Source: Gnetum montanum
Taxonomy: Eukaryota; Streptophyta; Gnetopsida; Gnetales; Gnetaceae
Direction of reading: 5' to 3'
DNA: 62,918 nt
NCBI GenBank assembly: GCA_015680685.1
Contig: MNCI01004141.1
Coordinates: 8,372-71,289 of the forward strand
Numbering within the stretch: the first letter of the stretch is position 1; each line of letters opens with the position of its first letter. Shown piece by piece: positions 1 to 11,460 of the stretch. A model generated the notes under the pieces. That model saw nothing but the letters and a program-made list of their open reading frames with translations, was not told the origin of the DNA and searched no databases. The translations under genes were made by a program, and so were the position numbers.

Positions 1-430
1 GTACACGCTGGGCATGTACGCTGAGCGTAAACATTTACAAGCTGGCGTGTACGCTGGGCGTACACGCTAGAAGCATACGCTGAGTGAACATTTTACAAGC
101 TGGCGTGTACGCTGGGCGTACACGCTGGGCGTATACGCCGGGCGTAGAGACCGACGGATGTCCACTTGCTTCAATCGTTGCTCTCTGGTGTCATCTTCAT
201 GTTGCCATTGGAAACCCTGTCGTCGAGCATGCCCCTGCCGTACCTGGGCGTGTACACTGAGCTGGGCGTAGACAGAGCGCGTGAATGCAGGGCGTAGACG
301 CTGGGCGTAGACGCCAGGCGTGAACGCTGTGCGTAGACGCCAGGCGTGGGCGTGAACGCTGGGCGTAGACGCTGGGTGTGAACGCTGGGCGTGGACGCTG
401 GGCGTAGACGCTGGGCGTGAACGCTGGCAC
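1..430. repeat. U3 minisatellite, 'gggcgtagacgct' units
   Basis: Head-to-tail units of about 12-13 bp, core gCGTAGACGCtgg with CGTGAACGC, CGTACACGC and CGTATACGC variants, interrupted at about 155-245 by unique U3 sequence. The array produces long open frames rich in the residues R-P-A-F/S-T-P-S-V-Y/H-A-Q on both strands; these are repeat shadows, not genes. Confidence 0.8.
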
Positions 431-459
431 GACACATGAAAGATTTTTGTGGTGTTTCA
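1..459 (-). mobile_element. EA: partial LTR (U3 start) of a minus-strand element inserted in E0 gag
   Basis: Read on the minus strand, this begins at 459 with TGAAACACCACAAA, the LTR start seen in E3 (28104 and 44269). It also contains the E3 U3 block around 'caagtggacatcc' in reverse (about 160-235). The E0 gag frame stops exactly at 460, so EA is an insertion into E0. Only the LTR start is in the window; the rest lies to the left. Its U3 is filled with a CGTAGACGC minisatellite rather than the CGTATACGC version of E3. Confidence 0.8.
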
Positions 460-1247
460 ATGTATGTTTGTGGCTGAGTGTTCGCGGGTATCTGTTGAGT
501 TTGGGGATGCAGAAGCGGCATGGCCTGAGCCGGGTGTGTTACAGATACGTTATGGGGTTGTATCTGTGGGATGAAATGGGATGCGGTGGTCGCGGGAATC
601 ATCGTTGGGATACTAAGTACCCATGGTGATGGAACAACCCCCGCGTTATGGTGCGGTATTTGTAATTGCAACCCAGACGGCTGCGCATTGGCCTGCGGAA
701 GGATAGGGATTTGCGTCTGCGCGGTCGCGGCTGGGTCAAGAAATACTGCCTCTCCATTGAAAGGGAACGACGGATTTATGTGGGTGTGGGGCGTCAGAGT
801 ATGGAACGAATGTTCAGACAGAGCCACGAATTCGTCCTCTACCTCTTCCCCATGCTAGGGCTCCACCATAGGTTGTGAAGGTTGACCTCTGGCCATGACC
901 AACTGTGCAATAAGTTCGTGTTGGTGTTCTGTCAAGGGGATTATGTCGTAGGCTGTCGGCTTAAAATCATAGCCCCCTCGGTGGAGCACCTCAAATTTTC
1001 ACTTCGCCTCCAGCTCGGCTCGGCTAAGAGCCAGCCTCGCCTGGATCTTGATGCATATGAAATTGTATTCTTCAGGGGTTATAACCGTGAAGATAGGCTC
1101 TTTCCCCTGAAGCCTCAATGAATGGCGCAATGGTCCCTGAGGCCCGGTTGCACCAGGAGCTGGTCCTGTGGCTACTGTAGGATTGATAGGTGCGACACCC
1201 AGATCGGTGGCGACCATGATGGTTGTGTTTGAGTAAAATAAATCCAT
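460..1247 (-). pseudogene. gag: E0 gag, N-terminal part, truncated
   Basis: One reading frame from 1247 to 460 carries the conserved N-terminal motif RHSLRLQ (compare HRSLRLQ in E2 and E3), the block after it (EEYNFICIKIQA), and then the proline/glutamine-rich middle of gag. Two in-frame stops interrupt it, a TGA just after AELEAK and a TAG near 850; the TGA fits a CGA-to-TGA change. It ends at the EA insertion, so the capsid core and zinc finger are not in the window. Gag would form the virus-like particle that packages element RNA. The start at 1247 is the first ATG; one ten codons further in is equally possible. Confidence 0.75.
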
Positions 1248-1471
1248 TGATCAATGAAATCGAGAGTAACAGGTAATCGGATTTAAAAGAAAATGGCTGG
1301 CAACAAAAAGCAAAAAAAGGCTTTCTACCCTGTAGGATTTCAGAGAAACCGTTCTTGCAACCGATCTATACCACACGATGGACCGTAGAATTCCTTAGAG
1401 GTATTACGTCTATGGTTTTAGGGTATGGATCACTACCAGGGCTACCCGAAATATTCGGATCAAAGCTTGAC

Positions 1472-1490
1472 GGCCCTCCTTCTAGCGCCA
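1472..1490 (-). other. Primer-binding site (PBS) of E0
   Basis: Minus strand TGGCGCTAGAAGGAGGGCC, identical over this stretch to the PBS of E3 and starting with the TGG expected opposite the tRNA CCA end. Seven bases separate it from the LTR end at 1498. I could not assign the primer tRNA by eye. Confidence 0.8.
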
Positions 1491-2190
1491 GAAAAACTGT
1501 AGCGACAGAAAACGTCGGCAGCTGGAAATACCGACCGAGATTCCGCGTATACAGTTTTAGCCACGGATCCGCGTGAGGGCTATGCTGGAAAAACGAATCT
1601 GCGATGCCCTAAACGGTCTTTTCGATCAGACAGGGACTTACGGGTCAGTAAAACAATGAAAATTACGTAAAAAGCAAGCGATCCGGTTCGAGGAGTCGTA
1701 AAACGAGGGGAAAACGATGTAGACGGATTGCAACGGTGATAATGCGAAACACGATAAAGGAGGCTGACATAAGAGAGGCACGTAGCTTCAAGATCTACGC
1801 TTTGACTTAACAATGTGTATTTTGCATGAGAAATTACACTGGGGAATCCCCGATTACAGGATGTGAAACAAGCACAAAACAACAAGCAAAACGGTCTAAG
1901 CAGAAGTCCGATCTACCTTGTGGGCTAAAGCTGAGATGCAAGGTGGGCCAAGCTTTGACATCTACCGATCAATTGCTTCTGATTGATAGAGTCTTTTTCA
2001 GCAGAACGATTACTCCTGTCACCGGTGCTCAAAGAGAACTGTGATCTGCTTCGGCTGTAAGGTGATAATGTCAGCAATTGCCAAAGCGCAGTTCTCTGTA
2101 TCTCTGCTCCAAAGTGCTAGATGCTCTGGTGCTTAGAAAAATGCTTCTGCTTTTCTGATTTGCCAACCTTTGTATCTTTGTTAACTGAGG

Positions 2191-2198
2191 TATTTATA
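2191..2198 (-). promoter_or_regulatory. TATA box of E0 LTR
   Basis: Minus strand TATAAATA in the middle of the LTR, downstream of the tandem repeats, the position expected for the Pol II core promoter at the U3/R boundary. Confidence 0.6.
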
Positions 2199-2447
2199 GG
2201 CCGCGACGCTCTGTGGAAAAGGCTCAACCTTGATGACGTGGGTCCCGGATATTTCGGGTCCCGTTGACTTGATCATTTTAAGTCAGACTATGACTACGCA
2301 CAACACGCTCGTTTGCGTGCTGTGCGTGTGAAGAGCAGGTACATGCTGAGTGTGCTTCAATTGTCTTCAGGCTATATTACACTCATTCGCGTTGTGTTGT
2401 GTGTATGAGCGTAATGCGGTATAAACAACAACAGGCTCAAAATTGTT

Positions 2448-2692
2448 TTACGCTCACTACGCAGCTGCGCGTAACAAAGCATAAATAATGTGCAACTTAC
2501 GCTCAGTACGTAGCTGCGCGTGATGAAGCATAAATAATGTGCAACTTATGCTCACTACGCAGCTGCACGTGATGAAGCGTAAATAATATGTAACTTACGC
2601 TCACTACGCAGCTACGCGTGATGAAGCGTAATCAATGCTTAACTTACGCTCACTACGTAGCTGCGCGTGATGAAGCGTAAACAATGCCTAGC
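2448..2692. repeat. Five tandem 49-bp repeats in E0 U3
   Basis: Units start at 2448, 2497, 2546, 2595 and 2644, each reading ttacgctcactacgcagctg followed by a cgcgtgatgaagcgtaa-type half. Within a unit TTACGC and GCGTAA form an inverted pair. They lie upstream of the TATA box in element orientation, so they are likely enhancer-type U3 repeats. Confidence 0.85.
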
Positions 2693-4352
2693 TTTAATGA
2701 TGACATACGCAATGGTATGCACCGCTGTGTAACGAGCGTAAAGACAAGTTATTCATGTGCTACGAGAAAAAGTGTCGAATTGTTGTGCTTCTCTGGACTC
2801 TGCCTTTGACTATCTTGGAGCTTAATACGCTCATTACGCTGCCATGCGTGATAGAGCGTAAACTTGTCCTTGAACAAAACTGATGCGCGCTCTCGCTTGA
2901 ATTGTGAAGCTTTGCCTGAGGCCAACTTGTAATTTTCACGGTGTTTCAGTATCCAGTCTAAATCGAGCCTGAGATGGCACCAGAGCTCCACTACCGTGAT
3001 GTCCACCAAACGGCTATTGCTAGGTTCAGCGTCCATAGTAGAGCTCTCCCTTTCGGTGGTTGTCTACCTTAGTGGTCCCAGGGAAAAGGATACGGTTACT
3101 ATCCCTCCTATGGGAAGGTCCACTTTCAGGTTAGGAGATTCTGTAACCTTTACCTACTCCTTGAACTTCGCATAGGCCTCAAAAGTGTCAATGGAATTTA
3201 CCAATGCTTCATACATAAATGCCTCCATAGCAGCATCCCTATATAATTTATGATGGGTGGCATTTTCTTGTTTATACATATGCTTATGGTTTCTCTGGGA
3301 ATGCCCCCATTCGTAAACCTTAGAGCTGAAGTCCTTCAAATCTTGACACTTCTAGGCTAGCAAGTCCATTTGCATCCACTGTTCGATTATCTCGCAAGCA
3401 GCTTCAACGTTCTGACGTGTGACAGTCCAAAACCTAGCATAGTCTATTACAGCCGTGCGCCAGTCCTCATTATTAGTGTCACAAGCTATGAGGAACTCAT
3501 TCCTCGACCTGAGATCCTCCACCTCGATGATCAGGTTGACATCTCTTTGCTCAGCTCTTTGCACCCATTTCCATAGGTCCTCATTGATGCACGTATACTC
3601 CCACAAGGAGCGTGCTGAGTGCAAAACACATTTGCAAGCCTCTTCGTACACGTGACAAGACACCTCGGTCACTTTAGGTGGGAATGTAGGCACGGCACCA
3701 ACCTTCAAAGGTCCTGTTGAGTCGCATTTGAGCTAAGAGGCTACCATGACACAAGGAGCATAACAATTTTGTTAGCATAGCAAGATTAGCAAACTCAAAA
3801 AATTCTAGCATAACAACATGAGAGCACCAAACATTACTACTTACCCGCATCAAGGTCCGCCTGCTAGAGGCAGTTGATCATGTCATCAATCATTCCTTGC
3901 ACAAACGTAAACTTGTTAAGGATCTTTGCCCACAATTTTGTACGAATTAGAGAGGGTCCTACAGCATCAACAGTAGCACCTATTACATAACTAAGCATAT
4001 CAACAATGGTTGAAATAGGCTATGACAAGGCAGACATATTGCCAAACTCACCAGCATCCAATTGTAGTCTTCCTTCTTGTTGATGCAAGATGATGGCAGT
4101 AACCTGGCAAAAGTCCTTGTCAAGTCTGTATGAGCCTCTTCTTCATGCACTAGTGCCTTTCCTTTCAGGAGACCAATTTCTTTTTTATTCAAGGGAGATT
4201 CCTCTTCATTAGTAGGAGGATTCTTCCTAATGACCAGATCCCCTACCTTAGCAATAGGAGCTTCTTTCTTCTTGATCGAGGCCCTTTCTTCTAAGACTGG
4301 GGCCTCTGTGTCTTTATTCGTCATCCCTGTCTTAGGGGTCGACACCTCTTCA

Positions 4353-4382
4353 TCACCTTCTTCTTCTTCTTCTTCTTCCTCT
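4353..4382. repeat. CTT microsatellite inside E1 antisense gene
   Basis: Run of (ttc)n; on the antisense-gene strand it reads (gaa)n and encodes glutamates in the acidic linker. E4 has a shorter, interrupted version at about 53968-53995. Confidence 0.75.
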
Positions 4383-6399
4383 GCCAGTCAAAGGAACATG
4401 TTTTCATCAATCCAAAATAAGTTAGCTTAAAGCAGGTACCATGCTACGCTACATCTCCTAGCGTAGCATAGTGTAGCAGATAATAACAAAGTAAGCATTA
4501 GAAAAAAGTGTTTACCAATGGGGGTTGCATCCTTTGTCATTTAAGCCGTAGTCTCCTCCCCTCCTCTTCCTCCACATGAAGGATTTTCTCAGCTGGGGGA
4601 GGCCTCTTCCACTAAAACATTTTGGGCATAGTCTCGGCTATGAGACATTCCCCCCATGACATGCTACCAGCTACAATAGGAGGCGTCTCTCCTATGCTAT
4701 ACTAGCCACAAACATTGTGAACCATCCAATCCTTAGTCATCACAGAGAATGACTCCCCAATTATTTCTATGGGATCTTAGGCTTGTATGGTCTAGAAGAT
4801 TTGGTGAATCCATGGTCTAGAAACCTAATTGCAATTTCACATGACCCAGGCTCCATTCTCGTGAACCACCATGAACTCTGCGAAGCACATCAGATAGGCT
4901 ACGCAGAAGGCATAATGTATGTTGGAATGGGACTCCAATTTCTGATGGAGTCCCAAGATTTTGGCCTGCAAGCCTTTACATAGGAAGTTGGCCCAGTTGT
5001 AATGGGCCCCCTTTTCCATGACCTCCTGCATTATCCAGGCCTGCTCAATCCCCAGGACCTTCCCTTAGGTAAGCTGCTGGGGGAATGTGTGAGCACGAAA
5101 GACAGGGTAGATCTCCTTGGCGGGCCTGTGTTTAATCTTCTCCATGGGGAGCCCTTTTCACTCCTTGGAAATCCTCAACGACTCCTAAATATCCTTCTTC
5201 TAAAGGGTTGGCTCCTTATTTCCTTTCGATCCTATGAGGATGCCTTCAGCAGGGACACCGAACAAGTCCACGAACAACTGGTCATTGATTTCAATGACCA
5301 CCTGCATGCCTTGTATGCACGTACAGAAGCGGCCCATCTTTTCGGAAAAAAAGTTGACCAAGGAGAGCATCTGTATGGCAAGAACGCTTGGATTCAGGTC
5401 CAGGAATAGATCCATAAGCCTAACCTTTTGGATGTTCTGGACCAAGGAGTCTGAAGTCGCACCATTTATCCAGCTTTGGCTCGCTTCTACTTCATCGTAT
5501 TTGAAGTAGACATTTGCCCCCTGTGTCTCAACAGTAACCACCGTCACCTCTTGGGGATTCTTTGCCCCTACAATAGTTTTTGCGAAAAAAATTAGCATGA
5601 AAATGTAGAAAATACAAAGATTGCAAAGATACTTAAGAATGCAACAATTACTATTTGGCCTATCGGGTCTGTACGGTAATGGGAACAGTGGAAGGTCAAC
5701 CAGAACTTGTTCAACCATGATCAGTTTGAAGGGTTCTATCCACTCCTCATCCAGCCAACCCTGCCACTTGCACTGATCATAGGAAATGCGATATAGACCT
5801 GTGTAGGTATGGTATTCACCCCCACATTGACCAATCATGCCCACCCGCAGGTTCTCAGCAAAAGAGAACTCCTGTAGGGCTGTCTATGTTGTAGCCAGCA
5901 GACCCGGTAGGTCGTGAACCCCATCCTTGTTGATGAAGAACCTGGTAACAAATACACACTATTAGCATTTGGCCAATATGTCCATGCATCACATAACATA
6001 GCAGAGCAACGCTGCAAAACTCACCCACTAGCACAGTAGACAGTTCCCTGTGGGTTCTAGAAGCACATCTCCATATAACGTGCAAGGAATAATGTGTTGA
6101 AATGGTGGTAGTAGCTGTATTCAAGCCAATATGGCTTTTGTTATGCCAGCCACCTCCTCCTCCTCTAGGGATGACCAAACAATCACACTGAAGTGGTTGA
6201 GGAGGAATTGTAAGAAATCTTGTGCCCCTTTCTTGAACCAGACCCCCCACTCTCCCACGCGTATATAGGGAGGAGGAGCATTGGCTACAAGTTTTATCAC
6301 ATGACACAAGACCCCTCTAATTTCTAAAACAATCAGGATTTGCCTTAGCTCCATCTTGTAAAATACAACAAGAAAGTATTAGCATCATGTCTAACTGCA

Positions 6400-6530
6400 A
6401 TATACATGCAACATAGCAATACTTAGCAATCTACACATATAGCATAGCATAACCCTCTTCCCACATGTAGCGTAGCAAGAACATGAAAGCGGTAGCATAG
6501 CAAGAAATAGCGTAGCATAAGAATAGAGCA
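6400..6530. repeat. TAGCGTAGCA-type motifs in intron 1 of E1 antisense gene
   Basis: Repeated tagcatagcata / tagcgtagca words in the non-coding stretch between exon 1 and the FCP1-like exon. The same words fill the E1 LTR U3 (12480-12975). Confidence 0.6.
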
Positions 6531-7173
6531 ATTAACCCTAATAGGGTAGTTAATAATACGCCTTGACAAGAAACATGTCACACTGTCGCATCATGCATGG
6601 CCCGACCTTCTTGAGGATCCTATGTGATACCATTCGAAGATCAAGTAACTTAAGTTGCACGAACCCCCGCGGTTATGACAACTACAATGATGGCGGTTTA
6701 AGCCACCTTGCATGCAATGATGGTGTAACATTTATGCACTCGCCGAGGCCGAAACAACAATGGCAACGATGCAAAGGCCAAAACAACATGATGGTAGAAA
6801 ACGCAAATGACTAAGACTAGGATACGAAATGAAAGCAGAGAACAATAGAAGCAAAAAATGATAACAAAATCATGAAAAAGTAGAGGAAGCATAGTAGCCT
6901 ACTGGGTCAATGGCACATCCCTCTGCGTTGAGATGCATGCTTGTGTCATGTGCCCTAGGGTTTGCTTCACCTCCTTGACCTTTGCAAGTGCCAAATTCGT
7001 GCATTCCTTCTTCGGAGCCATCGTTTTGCTTGCAAACTTTTCCTCATCGCTATGCAAAAAACCACCTTGTCCGCTATTAGCATAATCGCTCTACGCTCCA
7101 AAATCACCTTGCGCTCTAAATATGGGCTCTACGCTCTTACAAGGAGAATGGAAAGCTTACCAGGGTTTAATCC

Positions 7174-7182
7174 CTATTTATG
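7174..7182 (-). promoter_or_regulatory. Candidate TATA box of E1 antisense gene
   Basis: Minus strand CATAAATAG about 150 bp upstream of the ATG at 7021. Matching boxes lie upstream of the same gene in E2 and E3. Confidence 0.4.
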
Positions 7183-7267
7183 GCTGTAATGGTGAAAAGA
7201 AAAAATTTTCACTCTCTCTCTCCATTTAATGCAGAGTGCATCATACAGTGTAGCATGCTCACTATGA

Positions 7268-7560
7268 CATCGTAGCACTGTTAACATTAAAACCTTGACA
7301 TGCTTCAAGCTAACTTCTTACTTTCCCAAGAAACATAAAAAAAATATAAAATATATAATTTTCGTGATTAGTCTGAAAAGACCTTAAACTAGAAATCATA
7401 GCGTAGTTGCACTTTTACCGGTCCAAAAAGACCTTAAACTAGCAACCCCAGTGTAGTTGTAACTTTCACAGTCTGAAAAAACCTTAAACTAGCATGTTTT
7501 GATCTACTATATGTTCACAGTCCGCAATGATGCTAAACTAGTAGTTTCACAATTTCCCAT
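7268..7560. repeat. 'ccttaaacta' array between antisense gene and RT of E1
   Basis: Spaced copies of 'gtctgaaaagaccttaaact' and variants (taaactagaa, taaactagcaa, taaactagcatg, ctaaactag). The rest of 7183-7808 holds no gene that I recognise. Confidence 0.65.
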
Positions 7561-7808
7561 AGGCTGTTTTGCATTCCTTAGCAATTACACATTCTCGAAT
7601 TGATAGTTTTCCATTTCCTACTTTAGAAACTCTTCATCTCCATGCCATAATAGTCTTCCATGACTTTAAACTAGAAAAATTGTAATCCTTACATCATACT
7701 TCGCTAGTTACATCTTGTCATTACTTTGCAAGTTTTTGTTATACACGATTACTACCAATAGGTGCCTCTTAACCAGGCTTTCGTCTCATTTTGACAAGTT
7801 AAGCAAAA

Positions 7809-10800
7809 AATGGAAATACATCGTGATCTCTCCACATCCAAGGGGGAAGTGAAAAATGTAACTGAAGACCCTCTCGTCGAGATGCCTGTGACCACATCCA
7901 AGGGGAAAGTAAAAATGTTAAAGGTTATCTCCCTCCTAGATGTCTAGATGCATAAAAATGTAGCCAAAATTCTGCAAGACAATGTTAAAGTCTTCACATG
8001 GTCATACAGTGACATGTCGGGTTTAGATCCGAGGCTGATACAACACAACATCTTCCTAGACCCGCGCATAAAGGCAGTCAAGCAAAAGACATGCAAAGTC
8101 AAACCAGAAATTGCACTAGCCATGAGGGATGAAATCACCAAGCTATACCAAGCTAGTTTCTTTCACACAGTTGATTATTTAGAATGGGTGTCCAACATTG
8201 TAATAGTTTCTAGGAAAATGGGAGGAATACGAATCTATATAGACTTCCGAGATCTGAACAAAGCAATGATCAAAGACGATTTTCCACTTCCAAACATTGA
8301 TCAAATCATTGACACTATGGCTGGTCATTCCCTATTATCCTTCATGGATGGCTTTTCCAGCTACAACCAAATTCATAACAATTCAGAGCATCAGCTAGCA
8401 ACAACCTTCATGAGCCCATGGGGGACCTTCTGTTACACCATGATGCCTTTTGGGCTCAAGAACACTGGAGCAACCTACCAGCGAGCCATGACTTACATCT
8501 TTAGTAACTACATCATAGAAATGTTAAACAACTACATGGATAATAGAGCAGTCAAGTCCTAGGAGGTAGCTAATCACCCACGTGATCTAGGGGTAGTCCT
8601 TAAATGTTGTCAAATGCATGATCTATGCCTTAATCCTAAGAAGTGTGTCTTCGGTGTGAAAATTGGACGCATGTTAGGGTTCATAGTATCAAAGGCCAGA
8701 ATATAGGTGGACCCTGACAAAGTCAAGGCCATCATCAACCTGGCATCTCCTACAAATCTTAAAGAGTTACGTGGCTTGCAAGGTAGGGTACAATTCATCT
8801 GAAGGTTTATAGCAAAGTTGATTGACAAGTTACACACCATGCAACATCTTCTAAACAAAGGGGTTAACTTCAAGTGCACAACCCAGTGTCAACAAGCCTT
8901 TGATGACTTAAAGAAAGAGCTCTCGCACCTCCCAACTGTGCACCCGCTGCAAAGGGATAGGTCTTTCTTTATCTACCTTGCCATCTCCGACACATATATT
9001 GCAGCACTGCTATGTCAGAAACGAGACGATAGGTTTAAGATACTAGTGTATAATCTAAGTCATGCACTAATAGTGCATGAGGCAAAATACAACGAAGTGG
9101 AGAAGAATTGCATGCCTTAGTGTTTGCATTGAAAAAGTGAAGGCACTATCTATTTCATAGTGTAGTCAACATCATTTTCAAAAGCAACATACTCTGGGCT
9201 ATCACTAACAACTTGTATGAAAGTAGCAAGATAGCCTGATGGAAAGCGATAACTATGGAGTTCGACCTACGCTATGTAAGCCAATCGTCGACTAAGGGTC
9301 AAGCCATAGCAACGCAACTTATGGCCTCACCCATCAACAACCACACGACCATAGATCCAAAATTCCCAGACAAGCATGTTGGCACTATCAACATCATTCC
9401 ATCACACCTAGAAGCTACTCTACATTTTGATGACACCTCAACCACGTGAGGAGGTAGCGCAAGTGTCATCATTACATTTCCCTTTGGGGAAATGCATCCA
9501 TTTTCTTATCATTTTGTGTTCCCCTACACCAACAATGTGGCAAAGTAGGAAGGGCTACTCAGAGGCCTCTCAGCTTCCCAAACACTATGCATATAACACT
9601 TGGCAATCTGCGATGATTCACAACTAGTTGGAAATCAAATCACCGGGGTCTACGCCTGCAAAGCTACGCACCTGCAACCCTACTGCGACCTAGCAAAAAG
9701 CATGCTTAAACAATTTGCAACCATATATGTGCAACAAATTCCACGTAACAAGAACACCGTGGAAGATGCCCTAGCCACCCTTGCATTAAACATTCCACCA
9801 CACTCATTCGCAAGTCTGCCAACATCGATAGTCGAATGTACTAAGCCTATCACTCAGACGGGACACGTGGCCTCCATTAGTGCCATGGATGCCTAGGAGT
9901 GGTACAATAACATTAAAGCCTACCTACAACATGGTGAACCCCCACATAGATTGACATCTGCGCAGAGAGATGCGACCCACAAGCATGCCAGGCAATATAT
10001 GCTCATGGGGAATGACGCCCTTTGCCAACGCTCCTACGATGGGATATTGCTAGCATGCATCGGTGGGAAGCAGGCATAGAAGGTAGTTAATGAAGTGCAT
10101 GAGGGGCTATGCAGCGGACACATAGCACCCACAGCTATGGCTGCAAAAATCAGATGCCTAGGGTACTATTGGCCCCACATGGAGCATGACTGCCTATCGA
10201 AATTCAAAATGTTTGACACGTGCTAGAGATGCACAAATCTCATACATGTCTCACCTACGGACCTACATCCAATGCAAATCATGTGGCCTATCCAATGATG
10301 GGGACTAGACCTCATAGAACCTATCACGCCTAAGTCCTTTATAGGGCATAACTTCATTATCACTACCACCGAGTATTTTACTAAGTGGATGGAAGCCATT
10401 CCCTTGAGGAAAACAACATCTCAGGAAATCTACCATTTCATCCTTGACAACATCGTGATAAAGTTTGGGCTTCCAATAACTATTGTAACTGACAATGGAC
10501 CATAATTTAATAGTAAAAAAACTTGAACCTTCTGCAGCAACCTAGGCATTAGGCAATCATTCTCCTCCCCGTACTATCTGTAGGAAAATGGGCAGGTAGA
10601 GGCTACAAATAAGTCCATCATCAACTTACTGATGTGAATTCTTGGCAATAGCAAGAGGTGGTGGCACAAGCAAATCCTCTACATTCTATGGGCCTACAGA
10701 ACGACATGCAGAACCATGACAAGTAAGACTCCTTACAACCTTGTTTATGGATTTGAAGTTGTGTTGCCTCTTGAGTTGCAGGTACCATCACTCTGGATGA

Positions 10801-11141
10801 TCCTCTTGGATGTTGTAAGTGAAGCCAATAACAATAGGTCATGGATCATCGACCTCGACTCAATAGAGGAGGAGAACATGCAGACGCTGAGACACATAGA
10901 GCACTACCAAAGCAAGCAACAACAAAAGCACCGTGTAGACATGCATCAATGGCTAGTGTAGAAGGGAGACCTCATCCTCAAGGCTGTCCATGAGCATGTG
11001 AGCAAATTCTCAGCCAACTGGGAAGGCCCTTACATGGCCACTAAAGCCTTTGGGAATGGAGCCTTCAAGCTGGTGGACATGGATAGAAACGAGTTAGCAA
11101 ACTCGGTGAATCACTCATACCTCAAGCCATACTACATCTAA
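7809..11141 (+). pseudogene. pol: E1 pol: RT, RNase H, second RNase H, integrase (decayed)
   Basis: RT (about 7948-8800) shows VDYLEWVSNIVIV, IDFRDLNKA, LSFMDGFSSYNQI and MMPFGLKNTGATYQRAM, but the catalytic box is YMDN instead of Y(V/M)DD. RNase H follows (about 8880-9260), then a second RNase H (about 9420-9660). Integrase (about 9990-11141) has the HHCC region near 10100-10260, the GLDLI-type first Asp block near 10305, TDNGP at about 10489, and the C-terminal FSANWEGPY block before the TAA at 11139-11141. Many stops and small shifts break the frame. The N-terminus is uncertain: RT is not in frame with any protease, being separated by the antisense gene. The start given is the first plausible ATG. 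Confidence 0.8.
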
Positions 11142-11142
11142 A

Positions 11143-11460
11143 GCATGAAGACATCGAGTAGCATCCGCAACGACGTTAAACTAGCAGCATTGATCAACGT
11201 TCACTACGATGTTAAATTGGCGACAACGGGAATGAGCAACGTCCCCTAAGATGATAAACTAGCAGCAACCATCCATTACAACGTAAAACTGGCACAGCTA
11301 GTCTGCTATGACTATAAACTGGCACGACTCATCTTCCATGACATTAAACTGGCATGTACGGTCTGCTGGGACCTTAAACCAACACAATAGTCCACTAGGA
11401 CCCTAAACCAGCACACGGTCTACCAAGACCTTAAACTGGGTTTGCGTCAAGTCCTTAGCA
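11143..11460. repeat. Post-integrase 'taaactggca' array of E1
   Basis: About ten units of roughly 30-35 bp (gtccgc/tatgacnttaaactggca) begin immediately after the pol stop. The same motif is found beside the antisense gene. Confidence 0.75.

Larger units (their letters stand above)
460..2948 (-). mobile_element. E0: minus-strand Tat/Ogre-like retrotransposon, 5' LTR and start of gag
   Basis: On the minus strand the order is LTR (2948 to 1498), primer-binding site (1490 to 1472) and gag (from 1247 down to 460), where EA interrupts it. The LTR start at 2948 falls inside the last large exon of the E1 antisense gene, so E0 inserted into E1. The far end and its target-site duplication are off-window. 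Confidence 0.8.
1498..2948 (-). repeat. E0 5' LTR (1451 bp)
   Basis: Minus strand TGAAACACCGTG... (2948) to ...TCGCTACA (1498), the TG...CA ends shared by all LTRs here. Its right end abuts E1 antisense-gene sequence; its left end is followed by the PBS. U3 contains five 49-bp tandem repeats and a TATA box. A near-identical LTR end occurs at 46024. Confidence 0.85.
2949..7021 (-). pseudogene. E1 antisense gene: FCP1/NIF-like domain protein, 3' end cut by E0
   Basis: Exon 1 runs 7021-6903 (ATG, MAPKKEC..., donor GTAGG). The FCP1/NIF-like exon (about 6354-6013) reads ILIVLEIRGVL, then GVWFKKGAQDFLQFLLNHFSVIVWSS. Relative to E4 it lacks part of the domain before the NTLF block and has lost one base near its acceptor. 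The next exon (about 5950-5660) holds the C-terminal part of that domain. Then come the central region (about 5575-4540, QLFVDLFGVPAEG and later NWANFLCKGLQAK), a K/E-rich segment (about 4345-4050), and the coiled-coil exon (3708-2949), truncated where E0 inserted. In HAD motif I the second aspartate is arginine, so a phosphatase activity is unlikely. Several stops show that this copy is dead. The function of the central and C-terminal parts is unknown. Confidence 0.7.

Noticed and set aside
67-827. Long minus-strand frames rich in R-P-A-F-T-P-S-V-Y-A-Q repeats (and similar ones at 28376-28573 and 44549-44887)
   Set aside because: They are produced by the CGTATACGC/CGTAGACGC minisatellite of the LTRs, are open in several frames at once, and contain no domain.
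2448-2692. CRISPR-like array
   Set aside because: The 49-bp units are contiguous tandem repeats without unique spacers, inside an LTR of a eukaryotic element.
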